NCBI RefSeq assembly: GCF_002216065.1
Contig: NZ_CP022282.1
Span: forward strand, 496,001 to 560,000
Reading direction: 5' to 3'
Source of the DNA: Chryseobacterium sp. T16E-39
GTDB taxonomy: Bacteria > Bacteroidota > Bacteroidia > Flavobacteriales > Weeksellaceae
DNA: 64,000 bases
The notes beneath the pieces were generated by a model. That model was given only the letters and a program-made list of their open reading frames with translations. It had not been told where the DNA came from and did no database searches. Of this stretch, positions 15,834 through 25,977 are shown one piece after another. Position numbers and translations under genes: made by a program. Each line of letters begins with the position of its first letter. Position 1 is the first letter of the stretch.

Positions 15834-18773
15834 TTAGTAACCGAATATTTCGTTTAGGTTGAGTTTTTTAACTTCTCCTAATTTCTTCATATCGGCCTCA
15901 TTTACTTTATCTTGATTAGCCACCAGACAGTACGTGAAGCTTTTACCTTTCATTTCTTTGTTGTGGAAATTGTTGATATCTGTAAAAGCTAATTTTGGCG
16001 CCTGTTCGTAAACATTCTTTCTGATATCAGTTGTATTACCAAGCTTTTGAGCTCTTAAATACGTGAAAATGATACCATCCTGAGTAATTCTTTCTGAAGC
16101 AATAGATTTTTTCAATCCACTTTTAGCCGTTTCAAATAATTGTTGAGACTGTGGCAGGGTGGTAAGGAGTTCATTCATTGCAGCAGTGGACTCATTGAAT
16201 TTATCCGCCTGGGTTCCAACATACGCTGTAATGATATCTTTATCTTCTTTTTTGTTTGGAAGAGAAAAATAGGAGTATGTTGAATACGCTAAAGCTTTAG
16301 ACTCTCTGATCGTTTGGAATACAATAGAACCCATTCCTCCTCCGAAGTAGTTGTTGAATAAACTGACCGTCGGGGTGATTGTCGGGTTGTACGCTTCTCC
16401 ATTTCTTACCCAGAAAACTTCAGCCTGAACCATGTCGTAATGAGCAAATAGTACTTTGTTTTTATCTGTGGCAATCTGCGCGAATGTTTTGGACTTCGGC
16501 ATCTCTTTTAATGCAGCAGGAAGTTTGTGAATTGGAGTTAAAGATGCAATTGCTTCACTTCCTGATTTTGGCCCGTAATAAAGTACTTTATGCTTGAAAT
16601 TAAATAGGTCGTGAAGTATTTTGATCAGATCTTCAGCCTTTAAAGCATCAAGCTCTGCATCACTTAATACATTATTGAATGGGTTTTGAGCTCCATATTG
16701 TGCATAGCTTCTTAAACCAGCCATTATAGTCCCTTTATTCTGTTTTGCGTTGGCTCTGGCTTTTTTCAGTCTTACTTTGTAAGAATCTAAGGCAGCTTGA
16801 TCAGCCTCACAGTTTTTAATAAGATCTTCGAATAAAGCAGCTGTTTTATCGAAGTTTTCATTTAAACCTTCAAGGGTAACATAGGTTTCCTCATTACCTG
16901 CACCTACACTAAAGCTTGATGCTAATTTATAAAACTCTTTGCTGATCGCTTCAGATGATTTATCCTTTGTTCCCAGGTACTGAAGATATTCAGCGGCTAA
17001 AGGAAGCATTTTGTTGTTCCATTTTCCTGAGTCAAAATGATAATAAAGTCTAAATAGTTCATTATCTGTGTTTTTTACAGAAAGAACATCTACACCTCCT
17101 AGTTTGTTCTTGGCAATATCTTTATCAAAATTCAGCCAAACCGGAGCAATAGCGGATTCAGGCATCTCGTTGATCTTTTTTACAAAAGCAGATTGGTCAT
17201 CTCTGTTTACAGAAACAGGGGTAATTGTTGGTTTGTCAACTTTTACAATATTTTTATCTTCTCCTTTTCTTTTGTAGATCGCAACATAATTATTATCCTG
17301 AAGATACTTTGAGGCAAACTCCATGATATCTTTCTTGGTAAGCTTGGAAATCTCTTCTACATATTCCAGAGCAGCCTTGTGGTCGACTTCAGAAGTAAAT
17401 TCATCCATCAAAGTGCTTGCGCGGGAAGAATACTTTTCATTATTCTGGATAATATTTTTTCTTTCATTGTTAACAATTGACTGAATAAGGTCATCAGAGA
17501 ATTCCCCTTTTCTCAGCTTGTCAATTTCCTGAAGCAATAGTGCTTTAACCTGATCTAAAGACTGTCCCTCTGTAGGATTTCCCTGTAAAAAAAGAACAGA
17601 ATAATCTTTTAAAACATATGGGAAGGCATAAGCTCCCAATAGTTTTTGTTTTTTTACCAGATCAAGGTCAATAATTCCTGCCTGTCCGTTAGTCAGCATA
17701 CTTCCCACTAAATTAAGGAGTCTCGCATCTCTTGTTGTAGCACCCGGAAACCTGAAGCCTATGGTTATATTTTCAGGATTGGGCCCAAATACTTCTTTTG
17801 TAATAGGAGAGGTGATTGGTTTTTCTTGTCCAATATTATAAGCCGGAATTGCTTTAGGCTTCATATAAGAGAAGTCCTTATCGATTTTAGCAATCATTTC
17901 ATCAGGATTAAAATCTCCTGACATAATGATCCCCATATTGTTGGGAACGTAATAATTGTTGAAGTACTCTCTGATTGCATTTAAAGAAGGATTCTTCAAA
18001 TGTTCGACCGTACCGATCGTGGTTTGTTTTCCGTAATTGTTATTAGGGAATATGGCAGCAAACATAGCTTCATACACCTTTCGGGAATCATTATCTAGTC
18101 CTCTGTTTTTTTCTTCATATACTGCTTCCAGTTCTGTGTGGAAAAGTCTTAAAACAGGCTGTCTGAATCTTTCTGCCTGAACTGCCAGAAACTTATCTGT
18201 CACGTTGGATGGGATGTCCTCTGTGTATACAGTTTGTTCAAAAGAGGTGAAAGCATTGGTGCCATCAGCTCCCATTCCAGACATCATTTTATCGTATTCG
18301 TTAGCAATAGCATATTTTGCCGCTTCACCGGATACTTTGTCTATTTCTTTGTAGATCTCTTTTCTTTTGGATTCGTCTTTGGTTTGATTGTATTTCTCAT
18401 ACAATGCATCGATTTGATCCAATAAAGGTTTCTCCTTTGCCCAGTCTTTAGATCCGAATTGATCGGTGCCTTTAAAAAGCATATGCTCCAGGTAATGCGC
18501 AAGACCTGTATGGTCTGCAGGATCAGTTTTGCTTCCTGCTTTGGTTGCTATATAAGTCTGGATTCTAGGGTCTTTTTTTGTTGGGCTTAAAATAACGGTT
18601 AAACCATTTTTTAATGTATAGTACCTTGCTGCAGTAGGGTCATTAGTTACATATTTGTATGCGTAACCATTAGAAGTCGCTTCTTTCCACTGAAAGTCCT
18701 GTGCCTGAACATAGCCACAAAAACTTGCTGCAGCAATGCTTGTTGTAATAGTAATTTTTTTTAAGAAATTCAT
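15834..18773 (-). CDS. M16 family zinc metallopeptidase, full-length two-half form
   Basis: 979 residues with signal peptide (to about residue 24, VQAQ). The N-terminal half carries the inverted zinc motif HYLEHMLFKGT (HxxEH) and the distal glutamate in ELEAVYEEKNRG. The second half (about 520-979) repeats the M16 fold without the motif, as in pitrilysin-type clam-shell enzymes where both halves are fused. It should degrade peptides in the periplasm. It begins 8 bp after the aminotransferase stop, so the two genes are probably co-transcribed. Confidence 0.93.
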   Translation of the reverse strand: MNFLKKITITTSIAAASFCGYVQAQDFQWKEATSNGYAYKYVTNDPTAARYYTLKNGLTVILSPTKKDPRIQTYIATKAGSKTDPADHTGLAHYLEHMLFKGTDQFGSKDWAKEKPLLDQIDALYEKYNQTKDESKRKEIYKEIDKVSGEAAKYAIANEYDKMMSGMGADGTNAFTSFEQTVYTEDIPSNVTDKFLAVQAERFRQPVLRLFHTELEAVYEEKNRGLDNDSRKVYEAMFAAIFPNNNYGKQTTIGTVEHLKNPSLNAIREYFNNYYVPNNMGIIMSGDFNPDEMIAKIDKDFSYMKPKAIPAYNIGQEKPITSPITKEVFGPNPENITIGFRFPGATTRDARLLNLVGSMLTNGQAGIIDLDLVKKQKLLGAYAFPYVLKDYSVLFLQGNPTEGQSLDQVKALLLQEIDKLRKGEFSDDLIQSIVNNERKNIIQNNEKYSSRASTLMDEFTSEVDHKAALEYVEEISKLTKKDIMEFASKYLQDNNYVAIYKRKGEDKNIVKVDKPTITPVSVNRDDQSAFVKKINEMPESAIAPVWLNFDKDIAKNKLGGVDVLSVKNTDNELFRLYYHFDSGKWNNKMLPLAAEYLQYLGTKDKSSEAISKEFYKLASSFSVGAGNEETYVTLEGLNENFDKTAALFEDLIKNCEADQAALDSYKVRLKKARANAKQNKGTIMAGLRSYAQYGAQNPFNNVLSDAELDALKAEDLIKILHDLFNFKHKVLYYGPKSGSEAIASLTPIHKLPAALKEMPKSKTFAQIATDKNKVLFAHYDMVQAEVFWVRNGEAYNPTITPTVSLFNNYFGGGMGSIVFQTIRESKALAYSTYSYFSLPNKKEDKDIITAYVGTQADKFNESTAAMNELLTTLPQSQQLFETAKSGLKKSIASERITQDGIIFTYLRAQKLGNTTDIRKNVYEQAPKLAFTDINNFHNKEMKGKSFTYCLVANQDKVNEADMKKLGEVKKLNLNEIFGY

Positions 18774-18781
18774 TTATGCTA

Positions 18782-19975
18782 TTATTTAAATTTTTCAAGT
18801 AATTCTTTAATTCTTCTCATCGCTTCCCGTAAATCATCTTCTGATGCTGCATATGAAAATCTGATGCATTCAGGACTTCCAAATGATACACCCCCTACAC
18901 ATCCAACGTGGGCATTTTCTAAAATGAACATGGCAAAATCATCAGCATCTTTAATTTCTGTTCCATTCAGGGTTTTACCGATATAATGGGAAATATCCGG
19001 AAAGAAATAGAACGCAGCTTTTGGTAAAAGGACTTTAAAGCCTGGGATGTCAGTTATTAAGTCATAAACAAGATCTCTTCTTTTTTTGAAAGCATCGATC
19101 ATGTATTTGTATTCTGAAGGATCTGTTTTTAGAGCTGTAATAGATGCTCTTTGGGCAACTGTGTTGGCGCCGCTGGTCATTTGTCCCTGAACCTTTTCAC
19201 AAGCTTTTGCTAACCACTCCGGACATGCAGAATATCCAATTCTCCAACCTGTCATAGCAAACGCTTTAGACATTCCATTGATCACGGCAGTTTGCTCATA
19301 TATTTCAGGAAACTGTGCAATAGAAGCTGTTTTAGTTTCGTAATTGATAAATTCATAGATCTCATCAGAGATTACTGTAACATGAGGATATTTAGCAATG
19401 ACCTGAGCTAAAGATTTTAATTCGTCATAGGTGTAATATCCACCTGAAGGGTTGCAAGGTGAGCTGAATAAAACCGCTTTGGTCTTACTGGTAATTGCTT
19501 CCTCTAGCTGTTCAGCAGTAATTTTGAAATCGGTAATGTATGAAGTAGGGACCATTACAGAGTTTCCACCCATCATTTTTACCATTTCATCATAACTTAC
19601 CCAATAAGGGGTAGGAAGGATAACCTCGTCACCGTCATTGATGATAGCAGCTAAGACATTTAGAATAGCTTGCTTTGCTCCGTTGGAAACACAAATTTGT
19701 GTCGGCTTATATTCAATATTATTATCTCTCTTTAATTTGTAAGCAATAGCTTCGCGAAGTTCCAGAAAACCCGGAACAGGAGAGTAGTGACTATAATTTT
19801 GATTAATGGCATCGAATGCTGCCTGTTTTATATTGTCGGGAACATCGAAATCCGGTTCGCCGAGAGTTAAACTTATAACGTCTATTCCGTTGGCTTTCAT
19901 TTCTCTAGCCTTATTAGACATTACGAAAGTTTGTGAGTAACCTAATCTTTTTACTCTATCTGAAAGTTTGTCCAT
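18782..19975 (-). CDS. Aspartate/aromatic-type aminotransferase, class I
   Basis: A 397-residue PLP enzyme of fold type I. Visible motifs are SLTLGEPDFDVPDNI near the start, SNGAKQAI, FSSPCNPSGGYY, DEIYEFINYE, and the PLP lysine in MSKAFAMTGWRIGYS. It matches the aspartate/prephenate aminotransferase subgroup. Substrate range cannot be fixed from sequence alone. A TATTTTTG box on the minus strand at 19996-20003 is a possible promoter. It is divergent from the next M28 gene. Confidence 0.9.
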   Translation of the reverse strand: MDKLSDRVKRLGYSQTFVMSNKAREMKANGIDVISLTLGEPDFDVPDNIKQAAFDAINQNYSHYSPVPGFLELREAIAYKLKRDNNIEYKPTQICVSNGAKQAILNVLAAIINDGDEVILPTPYWVSYDEMVKMMGGNSVMVPTSYITDFKITAEQLEEAITSKTKAVLFSSPCNPSGGYYTYDELKSLAQVIAKYPHVTVISDEIYEFINYETKTASIAQFPEIYEQTAVINGMSKAFAMTGWRIGYSACPEWLAKACEKVQGQMTSGANTVAQRASITALKTDPSEYKYMIDAFKKRRDLVYDLITDIPGFKVLLPKAAFYFFPDISHYIGKTLNGTEIKDADDFAMFILENAHVGCVGGVSFGSPECIRFSYAASEDDLREAMRRIKELLEKFK

Positions 19976-20094
19976 GTAATATTTTTGTATTGTAACAAAA
20001 ATAAATAATAAAACTTAATTTTAAATATAATATAAAATAAAAAAGGTTCTCAAACGGGAGGTTTTGTATATTTAAATCAATTTAGTTTAGTCTT

Positions 20095-21432
20095 ATGAAA
20101 TATTCTATTATTCTGTTGTTGATTCCCTTCATTGGCTTTTCACAAATACACAAAAAAGATGACGAAATAAAAAAATATGTTTCTGAAGTCAGCTCAGATT
20201 CGTTAAAAAGCTATATCAATACACTTGTCGGTTTTAATACCAGGCATACTTTAAGTGTTGTAAATGAACCTGATAAAGGGATAGGGGCAGCGAGGACATG
20301 GGTTCTTGATAAATTCAAAGAATATGCAAAAAATGCAGGAGGAAGAATGGAGGTTTATTTACAGGAGCAGGAAATTCAGCCTGATGGAAAGCGGGTAGAT
20401 CAGGTTACAAGTCTTGGAAACCCTCTTGCTTTTCTGAAAGGTACTGATCCCAATGATAAAAGGATCTTTCTTATTTCAGGGCATCTTGATTCGCGGGTTA
20501 CTGATGTGATGGATCGGAAGTCCTTTGCTCCCGGAGCAAATGATGATGGTAGTGGAGTGAGTGCGGTGATTGAGTCTGCAAGAATTTTGAGCAGATCTGC
20601 TTTTCCGGCTTCTGTTATTTTTGTTGCTTTTTCAGGGGAAGAACAGTCATTGCTTGGTTCCAAATCGCTCGCAGAAAAGGCAAAAAAGGAAAATATGCAG
20701 ATAGAAGCTGTTTTAAATAATGATATGATTGGTAATGCCAGGTCCGGGGAGACTAATGAAATAAATAACAATACTTTGCGGGTATTTAGTGAAGGCCTAC
20801 CTTATGCGGAACTGGATAAAAAGGCTTTAGGGATCAGGAATTTGGGTTTGGAAAATGATGGGGAATCAAGGCAGTTGGCGAGATACATCAAAGAGATTGC
20901 TGAAAAATACGTTAAGAACCTGAATGTGAAAATAATTTATAGAAATGACAGGTTCCTTCGTGGTGGTGACCATTCCAGTTTTGTCAATTATGGGTTTCCG
21001 TCTGTCAGGCTTACCGAGTATTATGAAAACTATGATCACCAGCATCAGGATGTAAAAGTGAAAAATAATAAACAATACGGAGATCTGCCGGAGTTTATTG
21101 ATTATAAATATCTTGAGAAAAATGTTTCAGCAAATGTTGCAGTACTGGCAAGTCTTGCTAAGTCAACATCAAAGCCAGAACGTGTGGAAATTGAAGTAAA
21201 AGAACTTACCAATTCAACGACGTTACATTGGGAAAAGCCAAAATCAGGAAAACCGGTAGGATATAATGTATTGGTTAGGGAAACTGACAGCTCGGTCTGG
21301 CAAAAAAAGATATTTACAACGGAGCTTTCTCTGAAGATTCCGCTTTCTAAGGATAACTATATTTTTGCGGTGCAAACAGTTGATCAAGCCGGAAACTTAA
21401 GCGTAGCTGTTATTCCTGTTATTGCTAAATGA
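20095..21432 (+). CDS. Secreted M28 aminopeptidase with C-terminal FnIII-like domain
   Basis: 445 residues with a signal peptide (to about residue 17, IGFSQ). The zinc set is complete: SGHLDSR (H, D), GANDDGSG (bridging D), SGEEQSLLGS (general base and ligand Glu), NNDMIGN (D), and YDHQHQDV (His). The last 85 residues, with TLHWEKPKSGKPVGYNVLVR and YIFAVQTVDQAGN, look like a fibronectin III module. It differs from the 3.5-7.6 kb M28 array in having no PA insert, so it belongs to another branch of M28. Monocistronic. Confidence 0.9.
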   Translation: MKYSIILLLIPFIGFSQIHKKDDEIKKYVSEVSSDSLKSYINTLVGFNTRHTLSVVNEPDKGIGAARTWVLDKFKEYAKNAGGRMEVYLQEQEIQPDGKRVDQVTSLGNPLAFLKGTDPNDKRIFLISGHLDSRVTDVMDRKSFAPGANDDGSGVSAVIESARILSRSAFPASVIFVAFSGEEQSLLGSKSLAEKAKKENMQIEAVLNNDMIGNARSGETNEINNNTLRVFSEGLPYAELDKKALGIRNLGLENDGESRQLARYIKEIAEKYVKNLNVKIIYRNDRFLRGGDHSSFVNYGFPSVRLTEYYENYDHQHQDVKVKNNKQYGDLPEFIDYKYLEKNVSANVAVLASLAKSTSKPERVEIEVKELTNSTTLHWEKPKSGKPVGYNVLVRETDSSVWQKKIFTTELSLKIPLSKDNYIFAVQTVDQAGNLSVAVIPVIAK

Positions 21433-21479
21433 TCCACTCGCTGGGGAAGTCTGAATTAAAGTTTTTATTTGGGACTTAA

Positions 21480-21511
21480 TTTGAATACCATGTGAAATAA
21501 ACTTATTTTTG
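21480..21511 (+). promoter_or_regulatory. Promoter of rsmG
   Basis: TTTG (21480-21483), a 20-nt spacer, and TATTTTTG (21504-21511). This excludes the in-frame TTG at 21509 as a start and supports the ATG at 21530. Confidence 0.7.
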
Positions 21512-21529
21512 CAAATTATAATAATTCTT

Positions 21530-22165
21530 ATGTCTATATCGTTACTATTAAAATACTTTCCAGATCTTACAGAGAAGCAGATACAGCAGTTTACTCAGTT
21601 AGAAAATCTTTATATGGAATGGAATGAAAAGATCAATGTTATTTCCAGAAAAGATATGGAGTCTTTGTACGAAAAACATATCCTTCATTCAATGGGAATT
21701 GCTAAAGTAATGGAATTTTCTTCTGGAACCCGCGTATTAGATATCGGAACCGGAGGTGGATTTCCAGGGATTCCTTTGGCTATATTATTTCCGGAGTCGC
21801 AATTTACTTTAATTGATTCTATTGGAAAAAAGATCAGTGTCGTTAATGCCGTAGCAGAGGGGGTAGGCTTAACGAACGTTACAGCAATTCATGGAAGAGC
21901 TGAAAAATTAAAAGAAAAATTTCATTTTGTGGTCAGCAGAGCTGTTACCCAGATGCCGGAGTTTTTAAGATGGTTAAAAGGTAAATTTGAAAAAGAGCAG
22001 TTTAATACTAAACATAACGGAGTTTTATATTTAAAAGGTGGAGACTTGGCTGAAGAATTAGGAGGTCTTAAATGTGAAATTTATAATCTTAAGAATTATT
22101 TTGAGGAAGAGTTTTTTGATACTAAAAAAGTGGTTTATTTATCAAAAGGGAATTTTAACTCTTAA
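21530..22165 (+). CDS. rsmG: 16S rRNA (guanine-N7) methyltransferase
   Basis: Methylates N7 of G527 in 16S rRNA using SAM; loss of the enzyme is a known route to low-level streptomycin resistance. The 211 residues have the GidB/RsmG pattern: LYMEWNEKINVISRKDM, the SAM motif VLDIGTGGGFPGIPLAI, and VVSRAVTQMPEFLRW. The ATG at 21530 is preferred over a TTG at 21509 that sits inside the promoter. Monocistronic. Confidence 0.93.
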   Translation: MSISLLLKYFPDLTEKQIQQFTQLENLYMEWNEKINVISRKDMESLYEKHILHSMGIAKVMEFSSGTRVLDIGTGGGFPGIPLAILFPESQFTLIDSIGKKISVVNAVAEGVGLTNVTAIHGRAEKLKEKFHFVVSRAVTQMPEFLRWLKGKFEKEQFNTKHNGVLYLKGGDLAEELGGLKCEIYNLKNYFEEEFFDTKKVVYLSKGNFNS

Positions 22166-22227
22166 TTTATTGTAATAAAGGAATAATTTTTGCTAAATAA
22201 TTGTTAATAATCAAAATATATTATGCC

Positions 22228-22632
22228 ATGAAAAGACTTTTAAATATTGGGTTTTCAGCAATAATTCTGGGAGTTATAGCGACTTCTTGTCACGATGATG
22301 ATTATGAATCAATACAATCTATTGATAAAATAAAAATAGATAGTGTAAAGATTGCTAAGGATACAATGGAAATTTTTGATATTCAGCATATTAAAACTTA
22401 TTCTTCTTATGTGTCACAATGTGAAGGTTTTTATGGTTATGATTATATACATAATGATAATCTGACCAGAACAGTTACTGCCTATAAATTTCGTACCGAC
22501 GCCAGTTGTGGACAGTCTACCCACCAGGGAATGAATCAGATCAATTTTAATCCGCAACAAACCGGAACCTATACTTTTAAATTCTGGACCGGGACCAATA
22601 CATGGATTACCAAAACAATTGTAGTAAGATAA
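22228..22632 (+). CDS. Lipoprotein of unknown function, 134 aa
   Basis: Start at the ATG at 22228, since the upstream TTG would place ten odd residues before a perfect lipoprotein signal (MKRLLNIGFSAIILGVIATSC; Cys21). The mature part is acidic at first, then beta-rich with two further cysteines (VSQCEGFYG and TDASCGQS) that could pair in the periplasm, ending in TGTYTFKFWTGTNTW. The second half looks like a small immunoglobulin-like sandwich. It is 2 bp upstream of the DUF922 gene, so the two probably work together. Confidence 0.8.
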   Translation: MKRLLNIGFSAIILGVIATSCHDDDYESIQSIDKIKIDSVKIAKDTMEIFDIQHIKTYSSYVSQCEGFYGYDYIHNDNLTRTVTAYKFRTDASCGQSTHQGMNQINFNPQQTGTYTFKFWTGTNTWITKTIVVR

Positions 22633-22634
22633 TA

Positions 22635-23153
22635 ATGAAATGGAGTATTGTATTTCTTTTGATTTCCGTTCAGGTATTTAGCCAGAAGATCATATGGAGT
22701 GATCAGCAGAAATTGGAATGGTCAAATTTTAAAAGCAAAGTTAAAACGATGCGCAATCCGGATGTTGTTGCTTATACGCATTGCGGATGGGAATACTCTT
22801 CTACTGTTTCAAGCGATCCATCGGTTCCTGTTAAAATTAAAATAACAACGATTTTTAGAGAAGACAAATCGTGGAAAGATCCAAAAAGAATAAATGATTA
22901 TGCTTTACTCCATGAGCAAAAACATTTTGATATCGCAGAAATATACGCCAGAAAACTTCGTAAAGAAGTAATGGAACATATCAAAACGTCCAGCGACTAT
23001 AATAAAAATTTCAAAATAATCTATAACCGGATTTTAAACGAATACAAAGATTTTCAGATTGCTTATGACAGAGATACGCAAAATGGAATGAACAAAGAAA
23101 AACAAGCTCAATATAATGCTTCAATAGCCGAAGCATTGGAAACCACAAAATAG
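22635..23153 (+). CDS. DUF922-type secreted putative zinc protease
   Basis: 172 residues with signal peptide (to about residue 18, QVFSQ). The centre carries LLHEQKHFDIAE, an HExxH-like zincin motif with a following Glu, as in DUF922 proteins. The N-terminal region KLEWSNFKSKV is also typical of that family. Metalloprotease activity is predicted, not proven. Chosen start ATG 22635, 2 bp after the lipoprotein stop. Translation of the two genes is probably coupled. Confidence 0.82.
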   Translation: MKWSIVFLLISVQVFSQKIIWSDQQKLEWSNFKSKVKTMRNPDVVAYTHCGWEYSSTVSSDPSVPVKIKITTIFREDKSWKDPKRINDYALLHEQKHFDIAEIYARKLRKEVMEHIKTSSDYNKNFKIIYNRILNEYKDFQIAYDRDTQNGMNKEKQAQYNASIAEALETTK

Positions 23154-23165
23154 CTCTGAAAGGCC

Positions 23166-25865
23166 TTGAAATTCCTCAATAAAATTATTCACGAACTCTT
23201 AGCTCAAAATACAGATTTATCAGTATTTAATATCGTTATTCCGGGTAAAAGGCCTATTGTTTTTATCAGGCAAATTCTTGAGGAAAATAACTATTCCGGA
23301 TTTCTTCCCAACTTTTTTACGATTGAGGAACTTATTGATACCATTGCAGATAAGCAGCCCATTCAAGGGATTTCCCTTTGGCTTTTTGCATTTGATGTTT
23401 ATAAAAGCCTCAATCTGATTCCCAATGATAATTTTTCAGATTTTCTTAAATGGTTTCCGACCCTGCAAAAGGACTGGGATGATATTTTAAAATTTTCTGA
23501 AAGTGATGAAGTGGTTTTGCAATATATGTTCGATGAGGAAAGAATTAAGGATTGGGCTCAAAATTTAGGGGAAGATGATGATGTGCCAAGAAAGAAATTT
23601 CTTAATTTCTGGAGAAACATGAATGTGTTCCTTCCTGCTTTAAAGAAAAAATTGAAGGAAAGAAATTGGGCAACTTCAGGGATGATTCATGAGGTAGCTA
23701 AAGCAAAGATCAATGATTTTGCAAAAACGACCTCCGGGCAATTTGTTTTTTGTGGATTTAATGCATTCACACCTGTCGAGGAAAAATTGGTAAGAAGTCT
23801 TTTACAATGGGATAAGGGACAGTGTTTCTTTCAGGCAGACCATTATTATTTTGATGATGAAAGACAGGAGGCAGGGAAATTTCTGAGAAATCATAAATTA
23901 TGGAAAGAATTTAACGATAGCAGAGCTTTTCAATGGATTGAGGATGATTTCAATCAACGTAAGAATATAAAAGTATACGAAGTTTCCGGCAATGTAACAC
24001 AAACTAAAATATTACCGGAAATTTTTAATGAAATCGATAATAAAACTTATTCTAATACGGCATTGGTTTTATTGGATGAAAATTTACTTCCAGCAAGTCT
24101 GGATGTAATGCATGGTATTGATCATCTGAATATTACCATGGGATTTCCATTGAAAAATTTATCTTTTTCCAATGCCGTAAAACAGCTGTTTTATTTACAA
24201 AAACAACTGGAAAAAAATAAATCTTCGTACTATTACCGTGATCTCTTTCCGATTCTTGAAGAATTACCAAAATCCGCTGAAGATGAAAAGATTATTAACC
24301 TTTTTAAAGCCAGGGTCGAAGAACGGAATATTGTTTATATATCCCAGAAGTTATTGCGGGAGCTTTTAAGTGAGCTTTCCTACTTTCATTTGCTTCAGAA
24401 AGCAGATTCTACGGGAAGGTATCTTGACATGCTTATCACATTTTGTCAGGAGATCAAATGGTTGGAAATAGATGATATTCAATATGAAAATGTCTCTCAT
24501 TTTGAAAATGCATTCAGGGTCATTAAAAATCAGGTGACTCCATATGATTTTGAGATCAAAATGGAAACCCTTGAAATTCTTATTAATCAGCATATTAATT
24601 CAGAGAGTATTGACTTTCAGGGTGAACCGTTGAGAGGTTTGCAGATTATGGGGCTTTTGGAAACCCGACTTTTGAATTTTGAAAATGTAATCTTACTTTC
24701 TGTAAATGAAGGAAAGCTTCCCTTAGGAAATTCCCAGAATACTTATATTCCATTTGATATCAGGAAGTTCTTTGATCTTCATACTTTTTTGGAAAATGAT
24801 AGTATTTATGCTTATCACTTTTACAGATTAATTCAGGATTCTCAAAATGTACATTTGTTATTTAATGCATTAAGTTCGGGAGTAAACAGTGGAGAGAAGA
24901 GTAGGTTTATCACCCAGATTGAAATGGAGAGTTCACATGATATTGAGCATTTGATTATTGAGAATTCTTCCGAGCCAATTTCTACCCAACCTATAGAAAT
25001 TTTTAAAACCAAAATTGTACAGGAAAGACTTGAAAAATGGAAGGAGAAAGTATCCGCTTCTCATTTGACGAGCTACTTATATAATCCGATAGATTTTTAC
25101 CTTTCAAAGATCTTAAACACATCTGAGACGGATGAAATTGAAGAAGAATTATCTGTTAAAAATTATGGAAATCTGGTCCATTATTCACTTCAAGAAGTGT
25201 ATGAGGTTTTAAAAGGTAAAGTATTAAAAGAAAATGATTTAATAAATTCAATTAAAGCAATAGATCAATATATTGATGTGGCTATTGAAAAGCTGAAACA
25301 TCAACCCGAATTCTATGAAAAAGGGATGAATTTTATTCATAAGGCGATCGCGAAAAAAGTGATTGAAAATATATTACATCATGATCTTGGACTTGTAAAA
25401 GCGGGTAATAAATTAGAGATTATTGCAATTGAAAGAAGGTTTGAGAATATAGATTTTTATCTGGATGAGACGACAAAAGATAAGGTCTCTTTCTTTGGTT
25501 TTATTGACCGCATAGACCGGTTGAACGGTACGGTAAGAATTATTGATTACAAGACCGCCAAAATTAAAAATCTGATCGTTAAAATTGATGCCGATAATGA
25601 AGAGGCATATTTCCATAATAGTGACCGAAAACAGGCTCTTCAATTGTGTATTTACCAATATGTAATTCAAAGTCTTCCTGAGTTCTGGGGATTTCCTGTT
25701 GAAACCGGAATATGGAGTTTTGCTGAAGCGAAAAAAGGAGTTGTTTCTTTACAGTTTGAAAAAGGAGGGATTGATGATGCAATGAGATCGGTTCGAAGTC
25801 TTATTCTGGAGATTCTAAATCCGGAAATAAATTTTATTGAAAATATTAAGTCTTTTACCCATTAA
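23166..25865 (+). CDS. PD-(D/E)XK nuclease family protein, AddB-like
   Basis: 899 residues. An in-frame TGA at 23157 leaves TTG at 23166 as the only plausible start for the N-terminus. The first two thirds resemble an inactive helicase-like scaffold as in AddB. The last 250 residues hold the RecB-type nuclease: SASHLTSYLYNPIDFYL, GNLVHYSLQEVYE, GFIDRIDRLNG and IDYKTAK (the D..D-x-K catalytic core), then a Gln-containing helix (QALQLCIYQY). AddB normally works with AddA in double-strand break resection; no AddA gene adjoins it here. It is 12 bp after DUF922. Confidence 0.88.
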   Translation: MKFLNKIIHELLAQNTDLSVFNIVIPGKRPIVFIRQILEENNYSGFLPNFFTIEELIDTIADKQPIQGISLWLFAFDVYKSLNLIPNDNFSDFLKWFPTLQKDWDDILKFSESDEVVLQYMFDEERIKDWAQNLGEDDDVPRKKFLNFWRNMNVFLPALKKKLKERNWATSGMIHEVAKAKINDFAKTTSGQFVFCGFNAFTPVEEKLVRSLLQWDKGQCFFQADHYYFDDERQEAGKFLRNHKLWKEFNDSRAFQWIEDDFNQRKNIKVYEVSGNVTQTKILPEIFNEIDNKTYSNTALVLLDENLLPASLDVMHGIDHLNITMGFPLKNLSFSNAVKQLFYLQKQLEKNKSSYYYRDLFPILEELPKSAEDEKIINLFKARVEERNIVYISQKLLRELLSELSYFHLLQKADSTGRYLDMLITFCQEIKWLEIDDIQYENVSHFENAFRVIKNQVTPYDFEIKMETLEILINQHINSESIDFQGEPLRGLQIMGLLETRLLNFENVILLSVNEGKLPLGNSQNTYIPFDIRKFFDLHTFLENDSIYAYHFYRLIQDSQNVHLLFNALSSGVNSGEKSRFITQIEMESSHDIEHLIIENSSEPISTQPIEIFKTKIVQERLEKWKEKVSASHLTSYLYNPIDFYLSKILNTSETDEIEEELSVKNYGNLVHYSLQEVYEVLKGKVLKENDLINSIKAIDQYIDVAIEKLKHQPEFYEKGMNFIHKAIAKKVIENILHHDLGLVKAGNKLEIIAIERRFENIDFYLDETTKDKVSFFGFIDRIDRLNGTVRIIDYKTAKIKNLIVKIDADNEEAYFHNSDRKQALQLCIYQYVIQSLPEFWGFPVETGIWSFAEAKKGVVSLQFEKGGIDDAMRSVRSLILEILNPEINFIENIKSFTH

Positions 25866-25908
25866 AAAAGGCACTAGCTTTGAAATTTCGATTTTATGTC
25901 TTGATCAT

Positions 25909-25945
25909 TAAAAAAGCCACCTTAGTGATAAGGCAGCTTTAAAAA
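25909..25945. terminator. Hairpin between convergent genes
   Basis: AAAGC-ca-CCTTA, loop, TAAGG-ca-GCTTT, with A-runs and T-runs on the flanks. Likely ends both the addB-like and the lipase transcripts. Confidence 0.6.
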
Positions 25946-25977
25946 ATCAATATAATTTGATATGAAGAAAGTTTGCG

